DNA from: Candidatus Manganitrophus noduliformans
GTDB lineage: Bacteria > Nitrospirota > Nitrospiria > SBBL01 > Manganitrophaceae
Direction: 5' to 3'
Length of the DNA stretch: 64,000 bases
Assembly (NCBI RefSeq): GCF_012184425.1
Contig: NZ_VTOW01000002.1
Location: 62,001-126,000 of the forward strand
Shown: positions 15,304 to 23,214 of the stretch, piece after piece
Numbering within the stretch: position 1 is the first letter of the stretch
Layout: each line of letters begins with the position of its first letter
Position numbers and translations under genes: made by a program
The notes under the pieces: generated by a model
The model's input: the letters and a program-made list of their open reading frames with translations, nothing else
Database searches by the model: none
Told to the model about the DNA's origin: nothing

Positions 15304-17091
15304 TTATCCGTTTCGCCCTTCGGAAAGAGGCTCGATGACCTCTCCGTCGGGCGACTCTCCCCCTTCCGTGTGCAGAAACTGCATCTGGTATACCTTTCGA
15401 TAGGGGCCGTCGCGCTGCATTAAATCCTCATGCCGGCCCATCTCGACGATCCGCCCCTGATCGACCACGATAATACAGGTCGCCCGTTGGACGGTCGAGA
15501 GACGATGGGCGATGACGAACGTGGTCCGGTTCTTCATTAAATTGACGAGCGCCTTCTGAACGATGAACTCCGATTCGGCATCCAGCGCGGAGGTCGCTTC
15601 ATCCAGAATCAAAATCGGGGGATTCTTCAGAAGGGCCCGCGCAATGGCCAGTCGCTGGCGCTCCCCGCCCGAGAGATTCGCCCCCCCTTTCTCCAAAACG
15701 GTATCGTACCCTTTCGGCATCTTTCCGATAAAGAGATGGGCGTAAGCCGCCTCCGCCGCTCGGACGATCTCCTCATCGGAGACATGATCGAGGCCGTAGG
15801 CGATGTTCCATCGAACGGTGTCGTCAAAGAGGACGACCTCCTGGCTCACAATTCCGATCTGGCTTCGAAGCGAGCCAAGGTTGATCTCTTGAATCGGAAT
15901 GCCGTCGATCAGGATCGTCCCCCCCTGAGGCTCATAAAATCGGGGGATCATATTCACCAGCGTCGTCTTGCCGGCGCCGCTGCTCCCGACCAGCGCGATC
16001 ACCTCTCCCGGTCTGGCCTTCAGGCTGATGTTCGAGAGGGCGGCCGACCGGATGCCGTCATACTGAAAGGAGACCTCCCTGAATTCAATCTCCCCATGCA
16101 GGCTCGGCACCAACCGGCGGCCGGGGTCAAGCTCCCGCTCATTTTTTTGATCCAAGATCGTAAAGACCCGCTCCGCCGCAGCCAACGCCTGCTGTAGGAT
16201 ATTGTTCGCCGAGCTCAGCCCTTTCATGGGGGCATACATCAGCATGGCGGCGGTCATAAACGAGAAAAACGCCCCCGCATCCATCTGACCGGTAATCACT
16301 TGATAACCGCCGTACCAGATGATGGCGGCCGCGCCGACGCTTCCGAGCGTTTCCATCATCGGGCTGGTCAGCTCCGAGACGGAGGTCGCCCGCATGACAT
16401 TCTTAAAATAATTCATGTTCTTCTTGTCAAAACGCTCGGTCTCAAAATCTTCGCGCCCGAACGCCTTGACGATGCGGATGCCGGAAAAAGTTTCCTGAAG
16501 AATGCTGGTGAGGTCGCCGATTTTCTCTTGTCCCGCCCGGGCCACCTTCCGAAGCCGTCTTCCGACCCGGATGAGGGGATAAGTCGCCAAGGGCATCGCC
16601 AGGATCGCCATCAGGCCGAGTTGCCAGTTTTGATAGAAGATCACCCCGGTCAATGCAACCATCGTCAGCGATTGTTGGAAAAGATCCTTGACCACGGTCG
16701 AAACGGCCGTCTGCATGATGCCGACATCATTGATGACGCGAGACATCAGTTTTCCGGTCGCATTTTTCGCATGGAAGCCGATCGGCAGAAGGACGATGTG
16801 ACGGTAGAGATCTTTCCGGATACCGGCGATGATTCTGCTCCCGACGTAACGGACCAGGTAGGCTTGGCCGTAATTGAAGAGTCCTTTGAGGAGAGCGACC
16901 AGGATGATCGCCACCGGAAGAATCTTCAACATGAAACCGTCCTTCCGAATGAACACATCGTTCACCACCGGCTGCACCAGCCAAGCGTAGGCCGCCGTGA
17001 GCAGCGACACCATCGCGCTGCAAAAGAAGGCCGCCGCCAGGGTCCAACGGTGAGGCTTTACAAATTTTAATAATCGAAGGTAGAGTTTCAT
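15304..17091 (-). CDS. msbA: Lipid A export ABC transporter (permease-ATPase)
   Basis: 595 residues, the normal MsbA half-transporter size. The first about 330 residues hold six membrane helices with coupling-helix sequence VKAFGREDFETERF. The ATPase domain has Walker A GSSGAGKTT (about 385), SQEVVLFDDTVRWNI, signature LSGGERQR, Walker B ILILDEATSALD and the H-loop AHRLSTV. As a homodimer it flips core-lipid A from the inner to the outer leaflet of the inner membrane. It lies 20 bases upstream of waaA in the same operon, as expected for lipid A export. A generic multidrug exporter is unlikely given the context. Confidence 0.93.
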   Translation of the reverse strand: MKLYLRLLKFVKPHRWTLAAAFFCSAMVSLLTAAYAWLVQPVVNDVFIRKDGFMLKILPVAIILVALLKGLFNYGQAYLVRYVGSRIIAGIRKDLYRHIVLLPIGFHAKNATGKLMSRVINDVGIMQTAVSTVVKDLFQQSLTMVALTGVIFYQNWQLGLMAILAMPLATYPLIRVGRRLRKVARAGQEKIGDLTSILQETFSGIRIVKAFGREDFETERFDKKNMNYFKNVMRATSVSELTSPMMETLGSVGAAAIIWYGGYQVITGQMDAGAFFSFMTAAMLMYAPMKGLSSANNILQQALAAAERVFTILDQKNERELDPGRRLVPSLHGEIEFREVSFQYDGIRSAALSNISLKARPGEVIALVGSSGAGKTTLVNMIPRFYEPQGGTILIDGIPIQEINLGSLRSQIGIVSQEVVLFDDTVRWNIAYGLDHVSDEEIVRAAEAAYAHLFIGKMPKGYDTVLEKGGANLSGGERQRLAIARALLKNPPILILDEATSALDAESEFIVQKALVNLMKNRTTFVIAHRLSTVQRATCIIVVDQGRIVEMGRHEDLMQRDGPYRKVYQMQFLHTEGGESPDGEVIEPLSEGRNG

Positions 17092-17113
17092 AAATTCGGG
17101 AACATGTCAGGCG

Positions 17114-18274
17114 TCATTTTAATTTCTCTAAGATGATCCCGGCGGCGCGGCTCGACGCCCCGGCGGCGCCGAGGCGATCGGCGACCTCTTTCAATGCCTG
17201 CTTCATCCGCTCACGGGCGCCGTCCTCCTTCAGCAGACGGCCGACCTCCGCTTGAATTCGCTCGGCAGTCGCCCCCTCTTGAAGCAGCTCCGGCACAATC
17301 GGCGCGCCGGCGACGATATTGACCAGACCAAACGATTTGAGACGAACCAACCGCCGCGCGATCCAAAACGTAAGGGGCGAAACCTTGTAGACGATCACCA
17401 TCGGCGTCCGGGCCAGCGCCGTCTGCAATGTGGCGGTCCCCGATGCGACGACGACCACCTCCGACGCCCTCAAGACCTCCTGGAACTCCCCTTCGACACA
17501 TCGGATCGGAATCGCGTAGGGCCGCGCCAGATCGGCGATCCACTCCTTCGAGAGCGAGGGGGCGACCGGAATCAGCAGCTGAAGGTTCGGAAAGTCCTTA
17601 GATAAGGATACCATCGCTTGGAGCATCTCGGGGAGAAGAGAAGAGACCTCCCGCATCCGGCTCCCCGGGAGGATACCGACGGTGATCCCGGAAGGTGAAA
17701 ACCCGATCCCCTCAAGATACGCCGTTTTTGACGGATACTTCAACCGAACCGATGCCGCTTCATCGACCAGCGGATGGCCGACGAATTCACAGGGGACCCC
17801 CGCCTTCGCATAGATCTCCTTTTCGAAGGGGAAGAGGACCAGCATCAGATCGACCCGCTCGGCGATCGTCTTGATCCGGCCGGAACGCCATGCCCAAATT
17901 TGGGGGCTGATATAGTAGACCACCGGGATGCCGAGCCGCTTGGCCGCTTTCGCCAGACGGAGATTGAAGTCGGGATAGTCGACCAGCACCAGCAGATCGA
18001 CCCCGCTCCTGAGCGTTTGAACTGCGAGGCGATATGCTTCCCAGACCGATCTTAGGTGGAGGAGAACTTCGAAAATCCCGACGACGCCGAGTCGCGAGAC
18101 ATCGAAGAGAATCTCGACCCCGGCGCGCCGCATCGCGCTTCCGCCGAATCCGATCAGTTGGAGCGAAGGCGCTTTCTTCAAGAGCGCTTCGGCCAGCGCG
18201 CCGCCGTGCAGATCGCCGGAGGCCTCTCCGGCCACGATCATCACGCGGGGCGATTTGGAAGAGGGATCCGACAT
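17114..18274 (-). CDS. lpxB: Lipid-A-disaccharide synthase
   Basis: 386 residues from the ATG at 18274 (MSDPSSKSPRVMIVAGEASG). The GEASGDLHGGALAEALL start, YISPQIWAWRSGRIKTI, FVGHPLVDE, GSRMREVSSLLPEM and ASGTATLQTALARTPMVIVYK are all conserved in LpxB (GT19). It joins UDP-2,3-diacylglucosamine and lipid X to give the tetraacyl disaccharide at the cytoplasmic membrane face. It follows the oxidoreductase by 16 bases and precedes msbA by 22, consistent with one transcript. The reading frame extends further upstream but only through the neighbouring gene's end. Confidence 0.95.
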   Translation of the reverse strand: MSDPSSKSPRVMIVAGEASGDLHGGALAEALLKKAPSLQLIGFGGSAMRRAGVEILFDVSRLGVVGIFEVLLHLRSVWEAYRLAVQTLRSGVDLLVLVDYPDFNLRLAKAAKRLGIPVVYYISPQIWAWRSGRIKTIAERVDLMLVLFPFEKEIYAKAGVPCEFVGHPLVDEAASVRLKYPSKTAYLEGIGFSPSGITVGILPGSRMREVSSLLPEMLQAMVSLSKDFPNLQLLIPVAPSLSKEWIADLARPYAIPIRCVEGEFQEVLRASEVVVVASGTATLQTALARTPMVIVYKVSPLTFWIARRLVRLKSFGLVNIVAGAPIVPELLQEGATAERIQAEVGRLLKEDGARERMKQALKEVADRLGAAGASSRAAGIILEKLK

Positions 18275-18290
18275 GAGATCAATCCGCCGA

Positions 18291-19244
18291 TTATTGGGGC
18301 TGGTGTTTGATGAGATCGACGACCTGAAGCGCCACCGCCAGCGCCCGTCTTCCATCTTCTCCGGAGACCTTCGGCACCGATCTTGTTCGGACCGCCTGGA
18401 TAAAGGCGCTCAGTTCGGCCTTCAACGGCTCTTCTTTTTCAATCTGGACCTTGTCGATTGTGACCTCCGGTCGCGATCCGCCCGGCGCGGCCACCCGGCG
18501 GCAAATCACCAGCTCTTGAAGAAGGTAATCGAGCGAAAGATAGGTTTCCGGTTGAAAGATACGGATCTTGCGCAATCTCTCCCGGGAAACGCGGCTCGCC
18601 GTTACATTGGCCACGCAGCCGTTCGCAAAGGCAAGACGGACATTCGCAATATCGATCTGGGGGGTCAGGACCGGCACACCGGTGGCGCGGACCTCGACTA
18701 ATTCGGAGGAGACCAGAGAGAGGATAATATCAATGTCGTGGATCATCAGATCTAGAATCACATGAACGTCGGTCCCGCGCTCGACAAACGGCCCCATTCG
18801 ATGACATTCGATGAAGCGCGGTTGAACCAATCCTTCTTTGAGCTTTCTGACGCCGGCGTTGAACCGCTCAACATGGCCGACCTGAAGCATCCGTCCCTTT
18901 TGATCGGCAAGGGCGAGCAGTTCATCGGCCTCCTGCAACGTCGCCGTCATCGGCTTCTCAAGGAGCAGATCGACTCCATTTTCGAGGAGCGCTTTGGAGA
19001 CTTTGAAATGGGCCGGCGTCGGAACGACGACACTCGCCGCATCGACCTTTCCGAAAAGGGCCGACACATCGGTGAACGCTTCGCAACGGCGGTCGGCGGC
19101 GATTTTCTGTGCCCGTTCCACGTTCAGATCGACCACGCCGACCAGTTCGACGCCGGGAATCTCCGAGTAAATCCGCGCATGATGCTCACCGAGATAGCCG
19201 ACGCCGACGACCGCGACCTTTATCTTTTTAGAAGAAGTATCCAT
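18291..19244 (-). CDS. Gfo/Idh/MocA family oxidoreductase, possibly GnnA-like
   Basis: 317 residues from the ATG at 19244 (MDTSSKKIKVAVVGVGYLGE). The GVGYLGEHHARIYSEIPG NAD(P)-binding fold is followed by LLEKPMTATLQEADELL with the catalytic EKP motif, then VGHVERFNAG and DLMIHDIDIIL. Members oxidise a sugar hydroxyl. GnnA, which oxidises UDP-GlcNAc at C3 before amination to make amide-linked lipid A, is a member often found between lpxA and lpxB. Position here between lpxI and lpxB suggests that role, but the aminotransferase GnnB is not adjacent. In-frame ATGs inside the upstream heptamer array could add up to 11 residues. Confidence 0.85.
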   Translation of the reverse strand: MDTSSKKIKVAVVGVGYLGEHHARIYSEIPGVELVGVVDLNVERAQKIAADRRCEAFTDVSALFGKVDAASVVVPTPAHFKVSKALLENGVDLLLEKPMTATLQEADELLALADQKGRMLQVGHVERFNAGVRKLKEGLVQPRFIECHRMGPFVERGTDVHVILDLMIHDIDIILSLVSSELVEVRATGVPVLTPQIDIANVRLAFANGCVANVTASRVSRERLRKIRIFQPETYLSLDYLLQELVICRRVAAPGGSRPEVTIDKVQIEKEEPLKAELSAFIQAVRTRSVPKVSGEDGRRALAVALQVVDLIKHQPQ

Positions 19245-19247
19245 TTC

Positions 19248-19315
19248 ATTTTCCATTTTTAATTTTCCATTTTTCATTTAAATGATAAATGAAAAATGAC
19301 CAATGATAAATGACA
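19248..19315. repeat. Heptamer-array element B, inverted pair (lpxI/oxidoreductase gap)
   Basis: The gap is almost wholly heptamers. At 19248-19275 four units fit ATTTTnC; at 19281-19315 five units fit AATGAnA, the opposite orientation. The centre is a perfect inverted repeat, ATTTTTCATTTA (19269-19280) and TAAATGAAAAAT (19286-19297), with a 5-base loop. The left array ends four bases from the ATG of the oxidoreductase and provides its GGAAAAT ribosome-binding context. Confidence 0.88.
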
Positions 19316-19329
19316 AATGTTCTTTCAGG

Positions 19330-20148
19330 TTAACTTCCCTTGATACCGACGACGGCAATCCCCGCGGATGCCGCCTCCTGAAGGAGTTTTTCTTTTTCCA
19401 GCAAAAGGGTCTTGCCCGCCTCCACGGCGAGAACGGAGGCCGACACCTCGATCATCGCTTGAATCGTCCCCGGTCCGATCGCCGGGATATCAAAACGAAG
19501 GTCCTGCTGCGGCTTGCAGATCTTGATGACGACCGCTTTCTCTTTGCCGAGGGTGCCCCCCCGGCGGATCGTCGCGTCGGTCCCCTCGATCGCCTCGACC
19601 GCCAAAACGACCCCATCCCTTACGACAATACACTGGCCGATATCGAGCCCGCCGATCTGCTTGGCAAGCGGCCATCCCCACGCGATATCTTCCCGCTCTG
19701 CTTTGGTCAACGGCCGTGTCATCTCCCCATCGACCGCCAGGATCGAGGAGAGATAAAGGGTCGACGCTCGAATGCGGATCTCTTCCCGCTCCAGCTCCCC
19801 GGCAAAGGCCCGGAGCAGCGCATCGTCCTTCTTCTCCTTGAGCCGCGCAAGGAGCGTGAGCGCCCGAAAATCGGGTCGCATTTCGAAGAGGCGGGTCTTT
19901 CGGATGCCTCCCGCCATGACGGCATCGGTCACCCCGGCCTTTTTGAAAAAAGAGATCAGCTTCCCAATCTGCCCCACGCGAATCCAGAGGATCTCATCGA
20001 CCTTCTCGGAGAGCTCCGGCGGGGTCTCCCCGGTGTGGGCCACCGCGATCACGGAAAGACCGGCCCGCCTGGCATTTTCGGCGAAGATCAGCGGAAACTG
20101 GCCGTTGCCGGCGATAAGACCGATCTTTTTGGAATGATCATTTGTCAT
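19330..20148 (-). CDS. lpxI: UDP-2,3-diacylglucosamine pyrophosphatase LpxI (DUF1009)
   Basis: 272 residues. It begins MTNDHSKKIGLIAGNGQFPL and contains IAVAHTGETPPELSEKVDE, MAGGIRKTRLFEMRPDFRAL, STLYLSSILAVDGEMTRPLT and the C-terminal KICKPQQDLRFDIPAIGPGT, which define LpxI. It hydrolyses UDP-2,3-diacylglucosamine to lipid X, by attack on the alpha phosphate in characterised relatives, in lineages lacking LpxH. It sits between lpxA and the oxidoreductase, and both flanking gaps are heptamer-array elements. The first four codons lie within element C. Confidence 0.94.
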   Translation of the reverse strand: MTNDHSKKIGLIAGNGQFPLIFAENARRAGLSVIAVAHTGETPPELSEKVDEILWIRVGQIGKLISFFKKAGVTDAVMAGGIRKTRLFEMRPDFRALTLLARLKEKKDDALLRAFAGELEREEIRIRASTLYLSSILAVDGEMTRPLTKAEREDIAWGWPLAKQIGGLDIGQCIVVRDGVVLAVEAIEGTDATIRRGGTLGKEKAVVIKICKPQQDLRFDIPAIGPGTIQAMIEVSASVLAVEAGKTLLLEKEKLLQEAASAGIAVVGIKGS

Positions 20149-20216
20149 TTACCATTTTCCATCTGTCAGTTGTCATTTACCAATGGAAAATGAAAAATGG
20201 TCAATGGCAAATGATC
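20136..20216. repeat. Heptamer-array element C, inverted pair (lpxA/lpxI gap)
   Basis: Six units fitting nnCATTT at 20137-20178 face five units fitting AATGnnn at 20182-20216. The outer 29 bases of each side (20136-20164 and 20188-20216) are complementary at 25 of 29 positions, giving a long imperfect hairpin with a loop of about 23 bases. The left array runs over the ATG of lpxI at 20148. The right end stops 9 bases short of the lpxA stop codon. Confidence 0.88.
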
Positions 20217-20225
20217 CCCCCTTCC

Positions 20226-20999
20226 TTACCGAGAAATTCCCCGCTCCGATTGCTCGACGAAGGAAACGAGCGATTCCACGTCGGCAATCTCTTTCCATTT
20301 CTCCCGCGCCTGCTTTGCCGCCTCCCGCAGTGTCAACCCCGATCGGAAGAGAAGTTTATAGGCCCCCTTCAACGCTTCGATCCGCTCCTTGGAGAAGCCG
20401 TGCCGTTTCAACCCGATTAAATTGAGGCCGTACAGCTTGGCCCGATTTCCCGCCACGCTGACATAGGGGGGAACATCCTGGGCAACCGCCGAACAGCCCC
20501 CGATCATCGCATAGGCCCCGATCTTCACGAATTGATGGATTCCGGAGAGCCCGCCGAGGATGGCGTGATCGCCGATGGTGATGTGCCCGGCCAGCGTCGC
20601 GGCATTCGCGAGGATCACCTGGTTTCCGACGATGCAGTCATGCGCCACATGGACATAGGCCATGAAGAAGTTTCGATCGCCGATGACCGTCTCTCCCCGC
20701 CCCCCTTGGGTTCCCCGATTGAGCGTCACATACTCCCGAAAGGTATTCTGCTTTCCGATCTTGAGCCGGGTCGGCTCTCCTTTGTATTTTAAATCCTGAG
20801 GAGGCTGCCCGACGGAAACAAAAGGATAAAAGGCGCACTCCTCGCCGATTTCGGTCCATCCGTCGATCACGACATGCGCCGCCACTTTGGTCCCCTTGGC
20901 GATCTTGACATGCTCGCCGATGATCGAAAAGGGACCGACCTCCACCGAGGGGTCGAGCTCCGCTTTCGGATGGACGATGGCGCTCGGATGAATGCTCAC
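20226..20999 (-). CDS. lpxA: UDP-N-acetylglucosamine O-acyltransferase
   Basis: 257 residues, near the family norm of 262. A left-handed beta-helix of hexapeptide repeats spans about residues 1-190 ([40 protein letters not shown]). Conserved stretches include [36 protein letters not shown] and [14 protein letters not shown] with the catalytic His. A helical C-terminus has [17 protein letters not shown]. It performs the first step of lipid A synthesis, moving a hydroxyacyl chain from ACP to UDP-GlcNAc. The start overlaps the fabZ stop by 4 bases. If the adjacent oxidoreductase is GnnA-like, this LpxA might accept the 3-amino sugar (inference). Confidence 0.96.
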   Translation of the reverse strand: MSIHPSAIVHPKAELDPSVEVGPFSIIGEHVKIAKGTKVAAHVVIDGWTEIGEECAFYPFVSVGQPPQDLKYKGEPTRLKIGKQNTFREYVTLNRGTQGGRGETVIGDRNFFMAYVHVAHDCIVGNQVILANAATLAGHITIGDHAILGGLSGIHQFVKIGAYAMIGGCSAVAQDVPPYVSVAGNRAKLYGLNLIGLKRHGFSKERIEALKGAYKLLFRSGLTLREAAKQAREKWKEIADVESLVSFVEQSERGISR

Positions 21000-21466
21000 T
21001 TCTCCAGACCTCCCTTGTTTCCTTGGCCCAGCATCGCTTTAAACTCCGCTTCCGCCGCCAGCTTGCCGTCGACGTAGGCCATTCCTTTCAATCTCCAGAA
21101 CGGGGGACGCTCCTGGATCACCTCGACCTCGATCCGCAATTGATCTCCGGGATAGACCGGTTTTCGGAACTTGGCCTTATCGATCCCGAGAAAAAAGACC
21201 AGCTGTCCCTCGTTCCCCTTGGTCGACTTGAACGCGAGAACCCCTCCGACCTGCGCCATCGACTCGATGATCAAGACCCCCGGCATGATCGGATGCTTCG
21301 GGAAATGTCCCTGGAAAAAGGGCTCATTGATCGTTACATTCTTGAAACCGACGATTCTCTTTCCCGGCTCGATTTCGAGAATGCGGTCCACCAGTAAAAA
21401 AGGATAACGATGCGGCAATATCTCCTGAATCTCTCCGATATCGATGATCTGCTCCTTGATGTCCAT
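20996..21466 (-). CDS. fabZ: 3-hydroxyacyl-[acyl-carrier-protein] dehydratase
   Basis: 156 residues. [20 protein letters not shown], then [20 protein letters not shown] with the catalytic His and downstream Glu, define FabZ. It dehydrates hydroxyacyl-ACP for fatty acid synthesis and competes with LpxA and LpxD for the same pool. That is the usual explanation for the lpxD-fabZ-lpxA arrangement seen here. The stop overlaps the lpxA start by 4 bases, and the start shares one base with the lpxD stop, so the three are translationally coupled. Confidence 0.96.
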   Translation of the reverse strand: MDIKEQIIDIGEIQEILPHRYPFLLVDRILEIEPGKRIVGFKNVTINEPFFQGHFPKHPIMPGVLIIESMAQVGGVLAFKSTKGNEGQLVFFLGIDKAKFRKPVYPGDQLRIEVEVIQERPPFWRLKGMAYVDGKLAAEAEFKAMLGQGNKGGLEK

Positions 21467-22515
21467 CAGCCGTTCCTCTCGTCGCGTTGGGCAATCCGTT
21501 CTCGCAGTGATTCGACTTCCTTCTCAAGTGCTTTGATTCTCTCCCGCATTTCGGGCAGATGGGGAAAAGTGGCCTGGGCCTTCAACCAGGTCTTGTGGGG
21601 AAGGGGGGGGAAACCGGAGACATTCTCCCCCGCCGAAATATCTTTGGTGACCCCCGACTTTCCGCCGACGATCACATTGTCGCCAATCGTCAGGTGACCG
21701 GCGACGCCGACCTGTCCCGCCAGGGTGACGCGCCGCCCGATCTTGGCGCTCCCTGAAATGCCGACCTGCGCCACCAGAATGGAATCGGCCCCGATCACCA
21801 CATTGTGGCCGATCTGAACGAGATTATCGACCTTGGTCCCGGCGCCGATGATCGTGTTTCCCAAGGCCGCCCGATCGACGGTAACGTTCGCGCCGAGTTC
21901 CACGTCGTCCTCGACGATCACCCCGCCGATCTGCGGGATCTTGTGATATTTCCCCTTGTGGGGAGCGAAGCCGAACCCGTCGCTGCCGATGACCGTCCCG
22001 CTGTGGATGATGACCCGCTTGCCGATCTTCACCCCCTCCCGGAGGGTGACGTTCGGATAGATCAGGCTGTCCTCCCCGATCTCGCTCTCTTCCCCGACAA
22101 AGACCCCTGCGCCGAGACGGACGCGGTCGCCGATCCTCGCCCGATCCTCCACGGTCACAAATGGGCCGATCGACACCCCGGCCCCGAGGAGGACCTCTTT
22201 ACCGATGGCGGCACGCGGATCGACCTCCGCGGGGTAGCGGCGGGGAGGATGAAAGTGGGAGAGGAGCCGGGTGAAGGCGAAGTAGGGATCTTCCACCACT
22301 AAAAGGGCGCAGGAAACCCCGTCGATTTTCGCGCGAACGATAATGGCCGAGGCGCGCGTCTGCATCGCCTTGGAGGCATACTTCGGATTCGCGAGGAAGG
22401 TGATCTCTCCCTGCTTCGCCTCCTCGATCGAAGCGACCCCCCGGATGCAAAGGTGCGGATCGCCGACGACCTTCCCTCCGAGCCATTCCGCAACTTTGTC
22501 CAACGATACTTCCAT
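21466..22515 (-). CDS. lpxD: UDP-3-O-acylglucosamine N-acyltransferase
   Basis: 349 residues from the ATG at 22515 ([20 protein letters not shown]), preceded by AGGA. An ATG at 22536 would add seven residues and lies in heptamer element D. The N-terminal uridine-binding domain ([20 protein letters not shown]) is followed by a hexapeptide beta-helix from about residue 100. Signature stretches are [26 protein letters not shown]-type [14 protein letters not shown] and [20 protein letters not shown] with the catalytic His. A C-terminal coiled helix ([20 protein letters not shown]) is typical of trimeric LpxD. It adds the N-linked hydroxyacyl chain to lipid A precursor. Confidence 0.95.
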   Translation of the reverse strand: MEVSLDKVAEWLGGKVVGDPHLCIRGVASIEEAKQGEITFLANPKYASKAMQTRASAIIVRAKIDGVSCALLVVEDPYFAFTRLLSHFHPPRRYPAEVDPRAAIGKEVLLGAGVSIGPFVTVEDRARIGDRVRLGAGVFVGEESEIGEDSLIYPNVTLREGVKIGKRVIIHSGTVIGSDGFGFAPHKGKYHKIPQIGGVIVEDDVELGANVTVDRAALGNTIIGAGTKVDNLVQIGHNVVIGADSILVAQVGISGSAKIGRRVTLAGQVGVAGHLTIGDNVIVGGKSGVTKDISAGENVSGFPPLPHKTWLKAQATFPHLPEMRERIKALEKEVESLRERIAQRDERNG

Positions 22516-22534
22516 GGGAACAATCCTGACGTTC

Positions 22535-22626
22535 ATCGTTAAACGTGAATCGTTAAACGTAGAATATAAAACCGGGTTTGCCTTCTCGACGATTAACGAG
22601 TAACGAGTATCGAATAACGATTATTT
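22535..22626. repeat. Heptamer-array element D, inverted pair (skp/lpxD gap)
   Basis: At 22535-22562 units alternate ATCGTTA and AACGTnn. At 22592-22626 five units fit AnTAACG in the opposite orientation. The outer parts (22535-22560 and 22596-22621) match as an inverted repeat at 19 of 26 positions. The TAA stop of skp at 22621-22623 is in the last unit, and the upstream-most lpxD ATG is in the first. Confidence 0.85.
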
Positions 22627-23151
22627 CCCTGCGTTTTTATCGACCTGCTCGATCACCTTGGAGGTGATGTCGAAATTCTCCTTCGCGTAGATGACCGAGC
22701 CTCCGCCTTCAGCATTCCGATCGAGAACGAAGGTGTATCCGTCTTTCTCGGCAATCTGTTTGACCGCCTCTTCCAGCTTCTTGTTGAAGTCCCGGAGGGT
22801 ATCGAACTTCTTCCCCTGCACCTCTTTGTTCAAGTCGGTCGCCTTCTTCTGATACTCCATCAATTTCTTTTGAAAGTCGTCCTGCTTGACTTTTTTGGCC
22901 TCCGGGGAGAGAAGGGCCCCCTGCCGGACGAGATCTTCTTCCAGCTGCTTCAGCTCCTGCTCTTCCAGATCAATAATCTTCTGCCGGCTTTTTACGAACT
23001 CTTCCATGTTCGTCTTAACCCGCTTCCCTTCCTTCGAGCCTTCAAGCACCTTCTGCGCATCGACGAAGCCGATTTTCATGTTCTGGGCATAGCCGGTCCC
23101 CGACATCATGATAAGCAAAACCAACCCTAACCAAAGTAGCTGTTTCCTCAT
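22621..23151 (-). CDS. skp: Periplasmic outer-membrane-protein chaperone Skp/OmpH family
   Basis: 176 residues. A signal peptide (MRKQLLWLGLVLLIMMSGTG, cleaved near YAQ) precedes KIGFVDAQKVLEGSKEGKRV, the OmpH start. A long charged coiled coil runs about residues 45-130 (RQKIIDLEEQELKQLEEDLV), and the closing YTFVLDRNAEGGGSVIYAKE is conserved. Skp forms a trimeric jellyfish that carries unfolded outer membrane proteins to the BAM complex. It lies 63 bases after bamA in the same operon, the usual arrangement. Its stop codon is part of heptamer element D. Confidence 0.94.
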   Translation of the reverse strand: MRKQLLWLGLVLLIMMSGTGYAQNMKIGFVDAQKVLEGSKEGKRVKTNMEEFVKSRQKIIDLEEQELKQLEEDLVRQGALLSPEAKKVKQDDFQKKLMEYQKKATDLNKEVQGKKFDTLRDFNKKLEEAVKQIAEKDGYTFVLDRNAEGGGSVIYAKENFDITSKVIEQVDKNAGK

Positions 23152-23214
23152 TGTTCCTCCTTACAAAAAGCAGCCGTCGAGGTCAAAAACGACCCCCACC
23201 TCACCGCATTCTAT

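Noticed and set aside
19248-20216. Heptamer arrays considered as CRISPR or as microsatellite noise
   Set aside because: Units are 7 bp, contiguous and lack spacers, so not CRISPR. Not dismissed as noise because of the inverted layout and gene-gap placement.
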